A DNA stretch of 8,227 bases from Actinomycetes bacterium (GTDB lineage: Bacteria > Actinomycetota > Actinomycetes > Propionibacteriales > Nocardioidaceae). Made by a program: the position numbers and the translations under genes. The notes beneath the pieces were generated by a model. It ran no database searches, had not been told where the DNA came from, and saw only the letters and a program-made list of their open reading frames with translations. The stretch is taken from NCBI GenBank assembly GCA_023417775.1, contig JAEZEJ010000139.1, forward strand, positions 1-8,227, in the 5' to 3' direction. This document shows, one piece after another, positions 1 to 6,751 of this stretch; the stretch's first letter is position 1, and each line of letters opens with the position of its first letter.

Positions 1-1361
1 GCGGGCAGCCGGCCGGCGACACGATGCGCGGGGAAGGGACCGGTACGCGCCTCCCGCTCCGCCGCGGTGCCGTGCAGCAGCGCGGCGAGGGCACCGGCCT
101 CGAGCGGGGTGAGCCCCGAGGCCAGCAGCGATCCCGCGAAGCCCGCGAGCACGTCGCCGGCTCCGGCGGTCGCCAGCCACGGGGTGCCCGAGGTGTTGAC
201 GAAGGTCCGTCCGCTCGGATCGACGACGAGGGTGCGCGGACCCTTCAGCAGCACGGTGGCGTTCCAGTGCTCGGCCGCCCGCAGCGCGTGGCTCCAGGGA
301 TCGGCCTCGACCTCCGACCGGTCCACGTCGAGCAGCCGGGCGAGCTCACCGGCATGCGGCGTCAGCAGCACCTCCGGACGCAGCCGGTCGGGCAGATGCG
401 AGAGGGCGGTGGCGTCGATCAGGACCGGGACCTCATCGGCGAGGGCCTGCCGGACCGGTTCCGGGTCGTCGATGCCGCCCGGGCCGACGACCCACGCCTG
501 TACACGCCCACGGCCCGTCACGACCTCCGGGGCCCGGTCGACGACCCGGTCGCACAGCTCCCGGGCCCCGACGAATCGCACCATGCCGGCGGTTCCCGCC
601 TGGGCCCCGGCGACACAGAGATGGGCCGCTCCGGCGTACTCCGGGGAACCGGCATGGATGCCGAGGACCCCGCGGCCGTACTTCTGCGACTCCGCTCCGG
701 GGATCAGTCCTTGGAACAGCGCGCCGTCGCCCAGCTCGACGGTCGCGCAGGCCGGATCGTCGAGATGCTCGGCGATGCCGACGCCGTGGACGATGATCTC
801 GCCCGTCGCCAGGCCGCCGCGGCCGATGAGCAGACCCGGCTTGGCGGCACCGAAGGTCACCGTGACATCGGCGGTGATCGCGGGGCCGGGGACCGTGCCA
901 TCGTCGACGCCGATACCGGAGGGGGCGTCGACGGCGATCACGAAGGGATGCTCGCGGTGCGCCCAGGCCGCCCACTGGGCCGCACGACCCTCGAGGCCCG
1001 CCCGGGCGCCGATGCCGAAGATCCCGTCGACGACATAGCGCTGATCGGTCGGCTCGTCCACGAATCGTGCGCCGGCGCCCTGCGCCGCGGCGAGCCCCTC
1101 GGCATGGGCCGTGGCGGTATCGAGGAGTGCGATATCGACACGGTGGCCGCGCTCGCTCAACCGTGCGGCCGCGAAGAGGGCGTCACCCCCGTTGTTGCCG
1201 GGACCGGTCAGCACGAGCACGGTGGCATCCGAGGGCACCCGGAGCGCCACCTCGTCGGCGAGGGCCCGGGCGGCCGCCTGCATCAGCCCGTCCCACCCGT
1301 GGACACGGGCGGCGGTTTCCTCGGCGGCGCGGATCTGGTCGACCCGATACGCGCTCAGCAT
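1..1361 (-). CDS. nnr: Bifunctional NAD(P)H-hydrate epimerase / ADP-dependent NAD(P)H-hydrate dehydratase, C-terminus cut by window edge
   Basis: This is a metabolite-repair enzyme. The N-terminal YjeF_N domain (NnrE, about residues 1-210) interconverts the R and S forms of hydrated NAD(P)H. The C-terminal ribokinase-like domain (NnrD, about 215 onward) dehydrates the S form using ADP. The frame reads without a stop from an ATG at 1361 to base 1, giving 453 codons plus two bases; no stop is reached, so a short C-terminal piece is missing. NnrE signatures are GPGNNGGDA (53-61), DGIFGIG (112-118), VDAPSGI (144-150) and TFGAAKPGLL (169-178). NnrD signatures are QKYGRG (226-231), GSPEYAGAA (238-246), VGPG (292-295), TPHAGELARLL (334-344), LLKG (371-374) and AGAGDVLAG (399-407), with the presumed catalytic Asp403. 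The start lies 10 nt after the glmS stop and has no clear Shine-Dalgarno, so cotranscription and translational coupling with glmS are likely. The family assignment is firm; activity is inferred from motifs. Confidence 0.95.
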   Translation of the reverse strand, partial: MLSAYRVDQIRAAEETAARVHGWDGLMQAAARALADEVALRVPSDATVLVLTGPGNNGGDALFAAARLSERGHRVDIALLDTATAHAEGLAAAQGAGARFVDEPTDQRYVVDGIFGIGARAGLEGRAAQWAAWAHREHPFVIAVDAPSGIGVDDGTVPGPAITADVTVTFGAAKPGLLIGRGGLATGEIIVHGVGIAEHLDDPACATVELGDGALFQGLIPGAESQKYGRGVLGIHAGSPEYAGAAHLCVAGAQAGTAGMVRFVGARELCDRVVDRAPEVVTGRGRVQAWVVGPGGIDDPEPVRQALADEVPVLIDATALSHLPDRLRPEVLLTPHAGELARLLDVDRSEVEADPWSHALRAAEHWNATVLLKGPRTLVVDPSGRTFVNTSGTPWLATAGAGDVLAGFAGSLLASGLTPLEAGALAALLHGTAAEREARTGPFPAHRVAGRLP

Positions 1362-1371
1362 GATGGCTGTG

Positions 1372-3216
1372 TCACTCGACGGTGACGGACTTGGCCAGAT
1401 TGCGGGGTTGATCGACGTCGTGACCGAGCTGGGTGGCCAGCTCGCAGGCGAAGAGCTGGAGCGGCACCGTGGCGACCAGCGGCTGGAGCACCGTGGGCAC
1501 CTTCGGCAGCCGGATGACCTCGTCGGAATAGGGCACGACGGTGTCATCGCCCTCCTCCACCAGCGAGATCGTGCGGGCGCCGCGGGCCCGCACCTCCTGG
1601 ATATTGGAGACGATCTTCTCCTGCAGCTGGTCGCGGGCCCGTGGAGGCACGATGACGAAGACCGGGACCCCGTCCTCGATGACCGCGATCGGCCCGTGCT
1701 TCAGCTCGCCGGCCGCGAAGCCCTCGGCGTGCACATAGGCGAGCTCCTTGAGCTTGAGCGCCCCCTCCAGGGCGACCGGGTACCCGACATGGCGGCCGAG
1801 GAACATGATCGACCGATTCGAGGACAGCTGATCAGCGAGCTTGCGGATCTGGTCGGCATTGTCGAGCACCTGCTGCACAGCCTCCGGGATGCGCCCCAGT
1901 TCATCGAGGATCTGCTGGATCTCGTCGCCGTACTTGGCGCCCTTGACCTGCGCGAAGTACAGCGCGAGCAGGTAGCACGCCACGACCTGCGACAGGAAGC
2001 CCTTGGTCGAGGCGACCGCGATCTCGGGTCCGGCGTGCGTGTAGATCACCGCATCGGACTCGCGCGGGATGGTCGAGCCGTTGGTATTGCAGATCGAGAG
2101 CACCCGGGCGCGCTGCTCGCGGGCGTAGCGGATCGCCATCAGGGTGTCCATCGTCTCGCCGGACTGGCTGATGGACACCACGAGGGTCGAATGGTCGAGG
2201 ATCGGGTCGCGGTAGCGGAACTCCGAGGCGAGCTCCACCTCGCAGGGGATGCGCGTCCAGTGCTCGATGGCGTACTTGGCGACCATGCCGGCGTAGTAGG
2301 ACGTGCCGCAGGCGATGACGATGATCTTGTCGACCTCGCGCAGCTCTCCGTCGGAGAGGCGCATCTCGTCGAGCTGCAGGCGGCCGTCGGTGCCGATCCG
2401 ACCGAGCAGGGTGTCGGCGATGGCCTGCGGCTGCTCGTGGATCTCCTTGAGCATGAACCAGTCGTAGCCGCCCTTCTCCGCCGCGGACACGTCCCAGTCG
2501 ACGGTGTACTCCTTGGTGGAGACCGGCTGACCGTCGAAGTCGGTGACGACGATCGCCTCCGCGGTGATCTCGACGACCTGGTCCTGACCGAGCTCGATCG
2601 CGGTATGGGTGTACTCGATGAAGGCGGCGACATCCGAGCCGAGGAAGTTCTCGCCCTCGCCGCGGCCGACGACCAGCGGGGAGTTGCGGCGAGCGCCGAG
2701 CACCCGGCCGGGAGTCTGGGCATCGGCGACGACGAGCGTGAAGGCGCCCTCCAGCTGCCGGCAGACGGCGCGGAAGGCCTCGGTGACGTCAGGGGTCGAC
2801 TGCAGCTCGCGGTGCAGCAGGTGGGCGACGGTCTCGCTGTCGGTCTCGGAGACGAACTCGTAGCCCGCATCCTCCAGCTCGTCGCGGAGCACGGCGAAGT
2901 TCTCGATGATGCCGTTGTGCACCACCGCGACGCGCTCCGAGGCGTCCAGGTGCGGGTGCGCGTTGGCGTCATTGGGAGCGCCGTGGGTAGCCCAGCGGGT
3001 GTGGCCGATACCGGTGGTGGAGTCCGGCAGCGGGTGCTCGGCGAGGACGCCGTCGAGGTTCACCAGCTTGCCGGCCTTCTTGGCGCTGGCGATGCCATCG
3101 GCAGTGACGAGGGCGACTCCCCCGGAGTCATAGCCGCGGTATTCCAGGCGTCGAAGCCCACCCATGACGACGTCGACGGCCGGGCGCGAGCCCACGTACC
3201 CCACGATTCCACACAT
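1372..3216 (-). CDS. glmS: Glutamine--fructose-6-phosphate aminotransferase (isomerizing)
   Basis: This enzyme converts fructose-6-phosphate and glutamine to glucosamine-6-phosphate and glutamate in the cytosol, the committed step to UDP-GlcNAc and peptidoglycan. The product is 614 aa, close to the 609 aa of the E. coli enzyme. It begins MCGIVGYVG; Cys2 becomes the N-terminal nucleophile once Met is removed, which fixes the ATG start. The class II glutaminase domain (about 1-220) carries RWATHG (74-79), HNGIIEN (100-106) and SETDSE (123-128). Two SIS sugar-isomerase domains follow: the first has CGTS (303-306) and SQSGET (350-355), the second has ALEGALKLKE (482-491) with Glu491, and GELKHGP (503-509) with His507. 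The tail PRNLAKSVTVE supplies the active-site Lys609. No glmS ribozyme is visible upstream; only 55 nt separate it from coaA. It is the first gene of a minus-strand unit with nnr. All expected catalytic residues are present. Confidence 0.98.
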   Translation of the reverse strand: MCGIVGYVGSRPAVDVVMGGLRRLEYRGYDSGGVALVTADGIASAKKAGKLVNLDGVLAEHPLPDSTTGIGHTRWATHGAPNDANAHPHLDASERVAVVHNGIIENFAVLRDELEDAGYEFVSETDSETVAHLLHRELQSTPDVTEAFRAVCRQLEGAFTLVVADAQTPGRVLGARRNSPLVVGRGEGENFLGSDVAAFIEYTHTAIELGQDQVVEITAEAIVVTDFDGQPVSTKEYTVDWDVSAAEKGGYDWFMLKEIHEQPQAIADTLLGRIGTDGRLQLDEMRLSDGELREVDKIIVIACGTSYYAGMVAKYAIEHWTRIPCEVELASEFRYRDPILDHSTLVVSISQSGETMDTLMAIRYAREQRARVLSICNTNGSTIPRESDAVIYTHAGPEIAVASTKGFLSQVVACYLLALYFAQVKGAKYGDEIQQILDELGRIPEAVQQVLDNADQIRKLADQLSSNRSIMFLGRHVGYPVALEGALKLKELAYVHAEGFAAGELKHGPIAVIEDGVPVFVIVPPRARDQLQEKIVSNIQEVRARGARTISLVEEGDDTVVPYSDEVIRLPKVPTVLQPLVATVPLQLFACELATQLGHDVDQPRNLAKSVTVE

Positions 3217-3223
3217 AGCTTCC

Positions 3224-3229
3224 AGGGTA
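3224..3229 (-). promoter_or_regulatory. Candidate -10 element for a leaderless glmS transcript
   Basis: On the minus strand the hexamer TACCCT fits the actinobacterial -10 pattern TAnnnT and ends 7 nt before the glmS ATG. With usual spacing, transcription would start at or next to the ATG, giving a leaderless mRNA. This agrees with the lack of a properly spaced Shine-Dalgarno: GGAAG sits only 2 nt from the ATG. No convincing -35 was found at 15-18 bp, so the call rests on position and one hexamer. The opposite strand has TAGCTT at 3216-3221, a possible but weaker -10 for coaA. Confidence 0.3.
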
Positions 3230-3271
3230 CCCAGTGACGGGCGAAATCACGGCATCGCAACAATGGTGCTC

Positions 3272-4213
3272 ATGTCACGCGAGCTGACGCCGTTCGTCGA
3301 GCTGGAACGGTCCGCTTGGGCCGAACTCGCCGACGACTCCCCGGTCCCCCTCACCGAGGCGCAGATCGCCAGCGTCCGCGGCCTGGGCGAGGAGCTCGAC
3401 CTCGAGGAGGTCGAGCAGGTCTACCTTCCCCTCGCCCAGCTCATCAGCCTACGGGTGCGCATGGCCGGGGCGCTCTATCGCGCCACCGAACGGTTCCTGG
3501 GCAATCCGCAGGCGAGCAAGGTGCCCTTCGTCATCGGGCTCGCCGGGTCGGTGGCCGTCGGCAAGTCCACGACCGCCCGGCTCCTGCGCGAGCTGCTGGC
3601 CCAGCGCGACGAGCATCCGAATGTCGATCTGGTGACCACCGACGGCTTCCTGCTGCCGAATGCCGAGCTGGAGCGGCGCGGGATCCTCGACCGCAAGGGC
3701 TTCCCCGAGTCCTATGACCGCAAAGCGCTGCTGCGCTTCATCATGGGCGTCAAGAGCGGCGTGGAGCATGTGGAGGCTCCGGTCTACTCGCACCTGACCT
3801 ACGACCGCACCGACGAGCGGGTCGAGATCGACCGTCCGGACATCGTCATCGTCGAGGGCCTCAACGTGCTGGCGCCCGCGCGCGCACGCGGCGACGGGAG
3901 CCCGGGTCTGGCGATCAGCGACTTCTTCGACTTCGGAATCTATGTGGATGCGTCGAGCCGGGACATCCGTCGCTGGTACGTCGACCGCTTCCTGCGGCTG
4001 CGCGAGACGGCCTTCGCCGATCCGGCCTCCTATTTCCACCGCTACAGCTCGTTCACCGATGAGGAGGCCGTGGCGCGCGCGGAGGAGCTGTGGGACACCA
4101 TCAACTGGCCCAACCTGCGCGAGAATGTCGCCAGCACTCGCGGTCGTGCCGATCTGGTGCTCCGCAAGGGCTCCGATCACACCGTCAAGTGGGTCCGTCT
4201 CCGCAAGCTCTGA
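3272..4213 (+). CDS. coaA: Pantothenate kinase, type I (CoaA)
   Basis: This enzyme phosphorylates pantothenate with ATP, the first and usually rate-controlling step of coenzyme A synthesis. From the ATG at 3272 the product is 313 aa, typical of type I enzymes, and begins MSRELTPFVELER, matching remembered actinobacterial CoaA N-termini of the form S-P-Y/F-V-E. Visible motifs are the Walker A loop GSVAVGKST (92-100, Lys98), TTDGFL (122-127), RKGFPESYD (141-149), PVYSHLTYD (170-178, with His174 at the place of the E. coli CoA-feedback histidine 177), EGLNVL (195-200), and a C-terminal NLRENVASTR...RADLVLRKG block (281-300). An in-frame ATG at 3263 is an alternative start; neither has a strong ribosome binding site. 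The gene is divergent from glmS and convergent with glmM, so it is probably a single-gene transcript ending at the stem-loop at 4245-4308. CoA feedback inhibition is expected from the family. Confidence 0.96.
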   Translation: MSRELTPFVELERSAWAELADDSPVPLTEAQIASVRGLGEELDLEEVEQVYLPLAQLISLRVRMAGALYRATERFLGNPQASKVPFVIGLAGSVAVGKSTTARLLRELLAQRDEHPNVDLVTTDGFLLPNAELERRGILDRKGFPESYDRKALLRFIMGVKSGVEHVEAPVYSHLTYDRTDERVEIDRPDIVIVEGLNVLAPARARGDGSPGLAISDFFDFGIYVDASSRDIRRWYVDRFLRLRETAFADPASYFHRYSSFTDEEAVARAEELWDTINWPNLRENVASTRGRADLVLRKGSDHTVKWVRLRKL

Positions 4214-4244
4214 CCCGAGGCCCGGCGGCCGAGGCCGTTGATGC

Positions 4245-4308
4245 CCGGATGTGGCCGGTTGTGGCCCGTTTCGACGCACGGGAATGGGCTACAACCGGCC
4301 ACATCCGG
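4245..4308. terminator. Long 28-bp stem-loop between convergent coaA and glmM, probable bidirectional terminator
   Basis: Bases 4245-4262 pair perfectly with 4291-4308 (18 bp, starting CCGGATGTGGCCGG). The stem continues through 4263-4272 with 4281-4290 as ten more pairs, three of which are G-U wobbles in plus-strand RNA (4263-4290, 4268-4285, 4271-4282). The loop is 8 nt (4273-4280). The structure begins 31 nt after the coaA stop and lies 16 nt beyond the glmM stop on the other strand. There is no U-tract on either side, so it is not a textbook intrinsic terminator, though such hairpins are common at gene ends in high-GC actinobacteria. It could instead be a dispersed palindromic repeat or an mRNA 3'-end stabiliser. 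The pairing is certain; the terminator role is inferred from position. Confidence 0.75.
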
Positions 4309-4324
4309 TGTGAAGGGGTTGGGG

Positions 4325-5671
4325 TCAGAGGGTGAGCTGGGCGCGGACGACGCCGGCGAGGTGATCGGCGACCTCGGAGGCCTCCGTCTCGGTCGGCGCC
4401 TCGACCATGACGCGCACCACCGGCTCGGTGCCCGAGGGGCGCAGCAGCACCCGCCCGGTCTCGCCGAGCTTGGCATCGGCGGCCGCCACCTCGCCCTGCA
4501 GCACGGGATCGCTGCCGGCACGCTCCTTGTCGACCCCCGAGACATTGAGCAGCACCTGCGGGAGCCGCGTCACGACCGACCCCAGGTCACCCAGCGGTCG
4601 CCCCGTCGCCACCATCTCGGCGGCCAGGTGGATCGCGGTGAGCACGCCGTCACCGGTGGTGGCGTGCTCGCTCATGATGACGTGGCCCGACTGCTCGCCG
4701 CCGAGCGTGAACCCGCCGGCGCGCATGGCCTCGAGGACATAGCGATCGCCGACCGCGGTGCGCACGAGCGTCAGCCCGGCCGCGTCGAGGGCCAGCGAGA
4801 GACCCAGATTGCTCATCACGGTCGCGACGACCGTGTCGTCGACCAACCGGCTCTCGCGCTGCTGACGCAGCGCGAGGATCGCGAGGATCTGGTCGCCGTC
4901 GACGAGCCGGCCCCCGGCGTCGACCGCCAGACAGCGATCGGCATCCCCGTCGAAGGCGAAGCCGGCATCGGCGCCGTGCTCGACGACCGCGCGGCGCAGA
5001 TCCTCCGGGTGGGTCGAGCCGCAGTTCTCGTTGATGTTGAGCCCATCGGGCTCGGCGTGGATCGTGACGACCTCGGCACCGAGCACCGCGAAGGTCTCCG
5101 GGCCCACCTCATGAGCCGCGCCGTTGGCGCAGTCGAGGACGATCTTGAGGCCGTCGAGGCCCTCGGAGACCGAACCGGCCAGGTGCTTGATGTACGCCCC
5201 CAGGCCCGCGTGGCTGTCGCCGACGCGTCCGACCGAGGATCCGGTCGGACGCTCCCACGGCTCCTGGAGACGCCGCTCGATCGCGGCCTCGATGTCATCG
5301 GCCAGCTTGTGTCCGCCCCGCGCCAGGAACTTGATGCCGTTATCGGGCATCGGATTGTGCGAGGCCGAGATCATGACGCCCATGTCGGCCTCGAGCAGCG
5401 AGGTCAGATAGGCCGTCCCCGGCGTGGGCACGATGCCCAGCCGATGCACGTCGACCCCCGCAGACGCCAAACCCGCGACCACCGCGGCCTCGAGGAATTC
5501 CCCGGAGGCACGCGGGTCGCGGGCGACGACTGCGGTGGGACGCTGATCGGCGAAGGCCCCCGCCTCGCCCAGGACATGGGCGGCGGCGACCGACAGATCC
5601 ACGGCGAGCTCGGCGGTCAGGTCACGATTGGCCAGACCCCGAACTCCGTCCGTACCGAAGATACGGCCCAC
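4325..5671 (-). CDS. glmM: Phosphoglucosamine mutase
   Basis: This enzyme converts glucosamine-6-phosphate to glucosamine-1-phosphate, the step after GlmS on the way to UDP-GlcNAc. The product is 448 aa, the usual family length. It begins MGRIFGTDGVRG, the conserved GlmM N-terminus, from a GTG start at 5671. The alpha-D-phosphohexomutase layout is complete: RDPRASG (51-57), the catalytic phosphoserine loop ISASHNP (101-107, Ser104), the Mg-binding DGDADR (241-246), the sugar-binding GEQSGH (325-330) and the phosphate-binding RPSGTEP (411-417). The start lies 7 nt after the rpsI stop with no clear Shine-Dalgarno, which suggests translational coupling, so its expression probably follows the ribosomal protein operon. 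It is the last gene of rplM-rpsI-glmM and ends 16 nt before the stem-loop facing coaA. The SASHNP, DGDADR and GEQSGH set, together with the neighbours, argues for GlmM over a generic phosphomannomutase. Confidence 0.97.
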   Translation of the reverse strand: MGRIFGTDGVRGLANRDLTAELAVDLSVAAAHVLGEAGAFADQRPTAVVARDPRASGEFLEAAVVAGLASAGVDVHRLGIVPTPGTAYLTSLLEADMGVMISASHNPMPDNGIKFLARGGHKLADDIEAAIERRLQEPWERPTGSSVGRVGDSHAGLGAYIKHLAGSVSEGLDGLKIVLDCANGAAHEVGPETFAVLGAEVVTIHAEPDGLNINENCGSTHPEDLRRAVVEHGADAGFAFDGDADRCLAVDAGGRLVDGDQILAILALRQQRESRLVDDTVVATVMSNLGLSLALDAAGLTLVRTAVGDRYVLEAMRAGGFTLGGEQSGHVIMSEHATTGDGVLTAIHLAAEMVATGRPLGDLGSVVTRLPQVLLNVSGVDKERAGSDPVLQGEVAAADAKLGETGRVLLRPSGTEPVVRVMVEAPTETEASEVADHLAGVVRAQLTL

Positions 5672-5678
5672 CGATGGA

Positions 5679-6176
5679 TCAGCGCTTGCTGTACTGCGGA
5701 GCCTTGCGGGCCTTCTTCAGACCGGCCTTCTTGCGCTCCTTGATGCGCGCATCGCGCGTGAGCAGTCCGGCCTTCTTGAGGGTCGGACGGTTGGCCACGA
5801 GGTCCACGGCGTTGAGCGCGCGGGCCACGCCGAGGCGCAGCGCACCGGCCTGGCCGGTCATGCCGCCGCCGTCGACGCGGGCGATGACATCGAAGGAGTC
5901 CTGCAGGCCGGTGGCCGCGAGGGCCTCCTTGGCGATCTGCTGGTGCAGCTTATTGGGCAGGTACTCCTCGAGCGGCTTGCCGTTGACGGTCCACGTCCCG
6001 GTGCCCGGGATGATCCGCACGCGGGCGACGGCCTCCTTGCGGCGGCCGGTCGCGCTGGCGGGCGCGATGATGGACGGCTTGTCCGTCGAGCCGACGCTCG
6101 GGGAGGTCTCCGAGGTGTAGGCGACACCCTCGGCGTTGGCGGTGTACTGGGCGTCTTCGGTGGTGGTCTCAGCCAC
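5679..6176 (-). CDS. rpsI: Small ribosomal subunit protein uS9
   Basis: This is a structural protein of the 30S head; its basic C-terminal tail reaches towards the P-site tRNA. The product is 165 aa from a GTG start (MAETTTEDAQ), 20 nt after the rplM stop. The frame stays open further upstream to 6599 through rplM, but the S9 family pattern and the GCAGG-like site about 6 nt ahead of 6176 support the shorter form. The core begins at TGRRKEAVARVR (43-54) and continues through NGKPLEEYL (65-73) and GGGMTGQAGALRLGVARAL (103-121). It ends in the strongly basic KERKKAGLKKARKAPQYSKR tail (146-165), with the universal SKR terminus. Residues 1-42 are an acidic, Ser/Thr/Ala-rich, probably disordered extension, common in actinobacterial S9 and absent from the roughly 130-aa E. 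coli protein. It is the middle gene of rplM-rpsI-glmM. Confidence 0.97.
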   Translation of the reverse strand: MAETTTEDAQYTANAEGVAYTSETSPSVGSTDKPSIIAPASATGRRKEAVARVRIIPGTGTWTVNGKPLEEYLPNKLHQQIAKEALAATGLQDSFDVIARVDGGGMTGQAGALRLGVARALNAVDLVANRPTLKKAGLLTRDARIKERKKAGLKKARKAPQYSKR

Positions 6177-6196
6177 GGTGAACCTGCTCTTCTCGC

Positions 6197-6640
6197 TTAC
6201 TGGGAGATCTGCGCGATCTCGAAGGACTGGGGCTTCTGGGCGGCGTGCGGGTGCTCCGGGCCGGAGTAGACCTTCAGCTTGGTGATGAGCTGACGGCCCA
6301 GACGGTTCTTGGGCAGCATGCCGCGGACCGACTTCTCGATCGCCTTGCGGGCATCCTTCTCGAGGAGGTCTCCGTAGGCGATCTGCTTCAGGCCACCGGG
6401 GTAGCCGCTGTGGCGGTACACGTTCTTGTCCGAACGCTTCTTGCCCGACAGCGCCACCTTGTCCGCGTTGACGATGATGACGAAGTCGCCACCGTCGACA
6501 TGCGGGGCGTAGGTCGGCTTGTGCTTGCCGCGCAGCAGCGTCGCCGCCTGGACGGCGAGACGACCGAGAACGACGTCCTCGGCATCGATGACATGCCACT
6601 GACGGTCGATGTCAGCGGGCTTCGGGCTGTACGTGCGCAC
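6197..6640 (-). CDS. rplM: Large ribosomal subunit protein uL13
   Basis: This early-assembling 50S protein binds 23S rRNA. The product is 147 aa, the standard bacterial length, beginning MRTYSPKPADIDRQWHVID. The GTG start at 6640 is supported by GAGAAGG 7 nt upstream. Conserved blocks are VLGRLAVQAATLLRGKHKP (24-42), the nucleic-acid-binding VDGGDFVIIVNADKVALSGKK stretch (48-68), YRHSGYPGG (75-83) and the signature RGMLPKNRLGRQ (105-116). The end KVYSGPEHPHAAQKP is typical of L13. It is the first gene of the operon with rpsI (20-nt gap) and glmM. The promoter at 6722-6751 predicts a leader of about 75 nt containing a hairpin; in some bacteria L13 feeds back on its own operon, but this is not shown here. 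Confidence 0.98.
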   Translation of the reverse strand: MRTYSPKPADIDRQWHVIDAEDVVLGRLAVQAATLLRGKHKPTYAPHVDGGDFVIIVNADKVALSGKKRSDKNVYRHSGYPGGLKQIAYGDLLEKDARKAIEKSVRGMLPKNRLGRQLITKLKVYSGPEHPHAAQKPQSFEIAQISQ

Positions 6641-6647
6641 GGCGTGA

Positions 6648-6654
6648 CCTTCTC
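6648..6654 (-). promoter_or_regulatory. Ribosome binding site of rplM
   Basis: GAGAAGG on the minus strand sits 7 nt before the GTG at 6640. It resembles the Shine-Dalgarno core and selects this GTG as the rplM start. The 10-mer AAGCGAGAAG that includes most of it recurs ahead of rpsI (6189-6198). Confidence 0.65.
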
Positions 6655-6685
6655 GCTTGTCGGTGTTGCTGGATTCGGTGTGGGC

Positions 6686-6704
6686 GCGGCACGGCAGATG
6701 CCGC
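6686..6704 (-). promoter_or_regulatory. Hairpin in the rplM 5' leader
   Basis: In the minus-strand transcript GCGGCA (6704-6699) pairs perfectly with TGCCGC (6691-6686) around a 7-nt loop. It lies within the predicted rplM leader, between the inferred start of transcription (near 6715) and the ribosome binding site. It is a candidate for ribosomal-protein autoregulation or mRNA protection. Six-bp GC stems arise easily by chance in DNA this GC-rich, so only the structure is supported, not a function. Confidence 0.35.
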
Positions 6705-6721
6705 AGGCACCACGACGTCCA

Positions 6722-6751
6722 AGACTAACCGCCGGACCCCAACAGGGTCAA
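6722..6751 (-). promoter_or_regulatory. Sigma-70-type promoter of the rplM-rpsI-glmM operon
   Basis: On the minus strand, TTGACC (6751-6746) and TAGTCT (6727-6722) are separated by 18 bp. Both fit housekeeping actinobacterial consensus (TTGACa and TAnnnT). The predicted start of transcription is near 6715, about 75 nt upstream of the rplM GTG. It is the best promoter match in the window and is correctly placed for a highly expressed ribosomal protein operon. Confidence 0.7.

Noticed and set aside
334..372. TPHAGE in Nnr instead of the TPHPGE often quoted for NnrD, taken as a possible defect
   Set aside because: Ala at this position looks like ordinary family variation to me, and the remaining motifs including Asp403 are intact.
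24..1385. 453-aa and 323-aa plus-strand frames over the left end
   Set aside because: They are antisense shadows of nnr, which reads uninterrupted on the minus strand with full NnrE and NnrD motifs.
1111..3237. 708-aa plus-strand open frame antisense to glmS
   Set aside because: It is a codon-phase shadow of glmS in high-GC DNA. Its translation is low-complexity (D, G, L, V, H rich) with no domain I recognise, and glmS has every catalytic motif.
3164..3271. N-terminal extension of coaA to an ATG at 3164
   Set aside because: It would overlap the divergent glmS start and its promoter, and CoaA homologues begin near the MSR at 3272.
3217..3271. glmS ribozyme or riboswitch
   Set aside because: The gap is only 55 nt, far too short for the ribozyme, and no matching core is seen.
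3449..4279. 276-aa minus-strand frame over coaA
   Set aside because: It is an antisense shadow of coaA and crosses the terminator hairpin.
4238..5743. 501-aa plus-strand frame over glmM
   Set aside because: It is an antisense shadow of glmM with biased composition, and it runs through the stem-loop.
6177..6599. Upstream extension of the rpsI frame giving a 306-aa protein
   Set aside because: The extra part is an out-of-frame, Arg/Pro-rich translation of rplM. The GTG at 6176 gives a normal actinobacterial S9.
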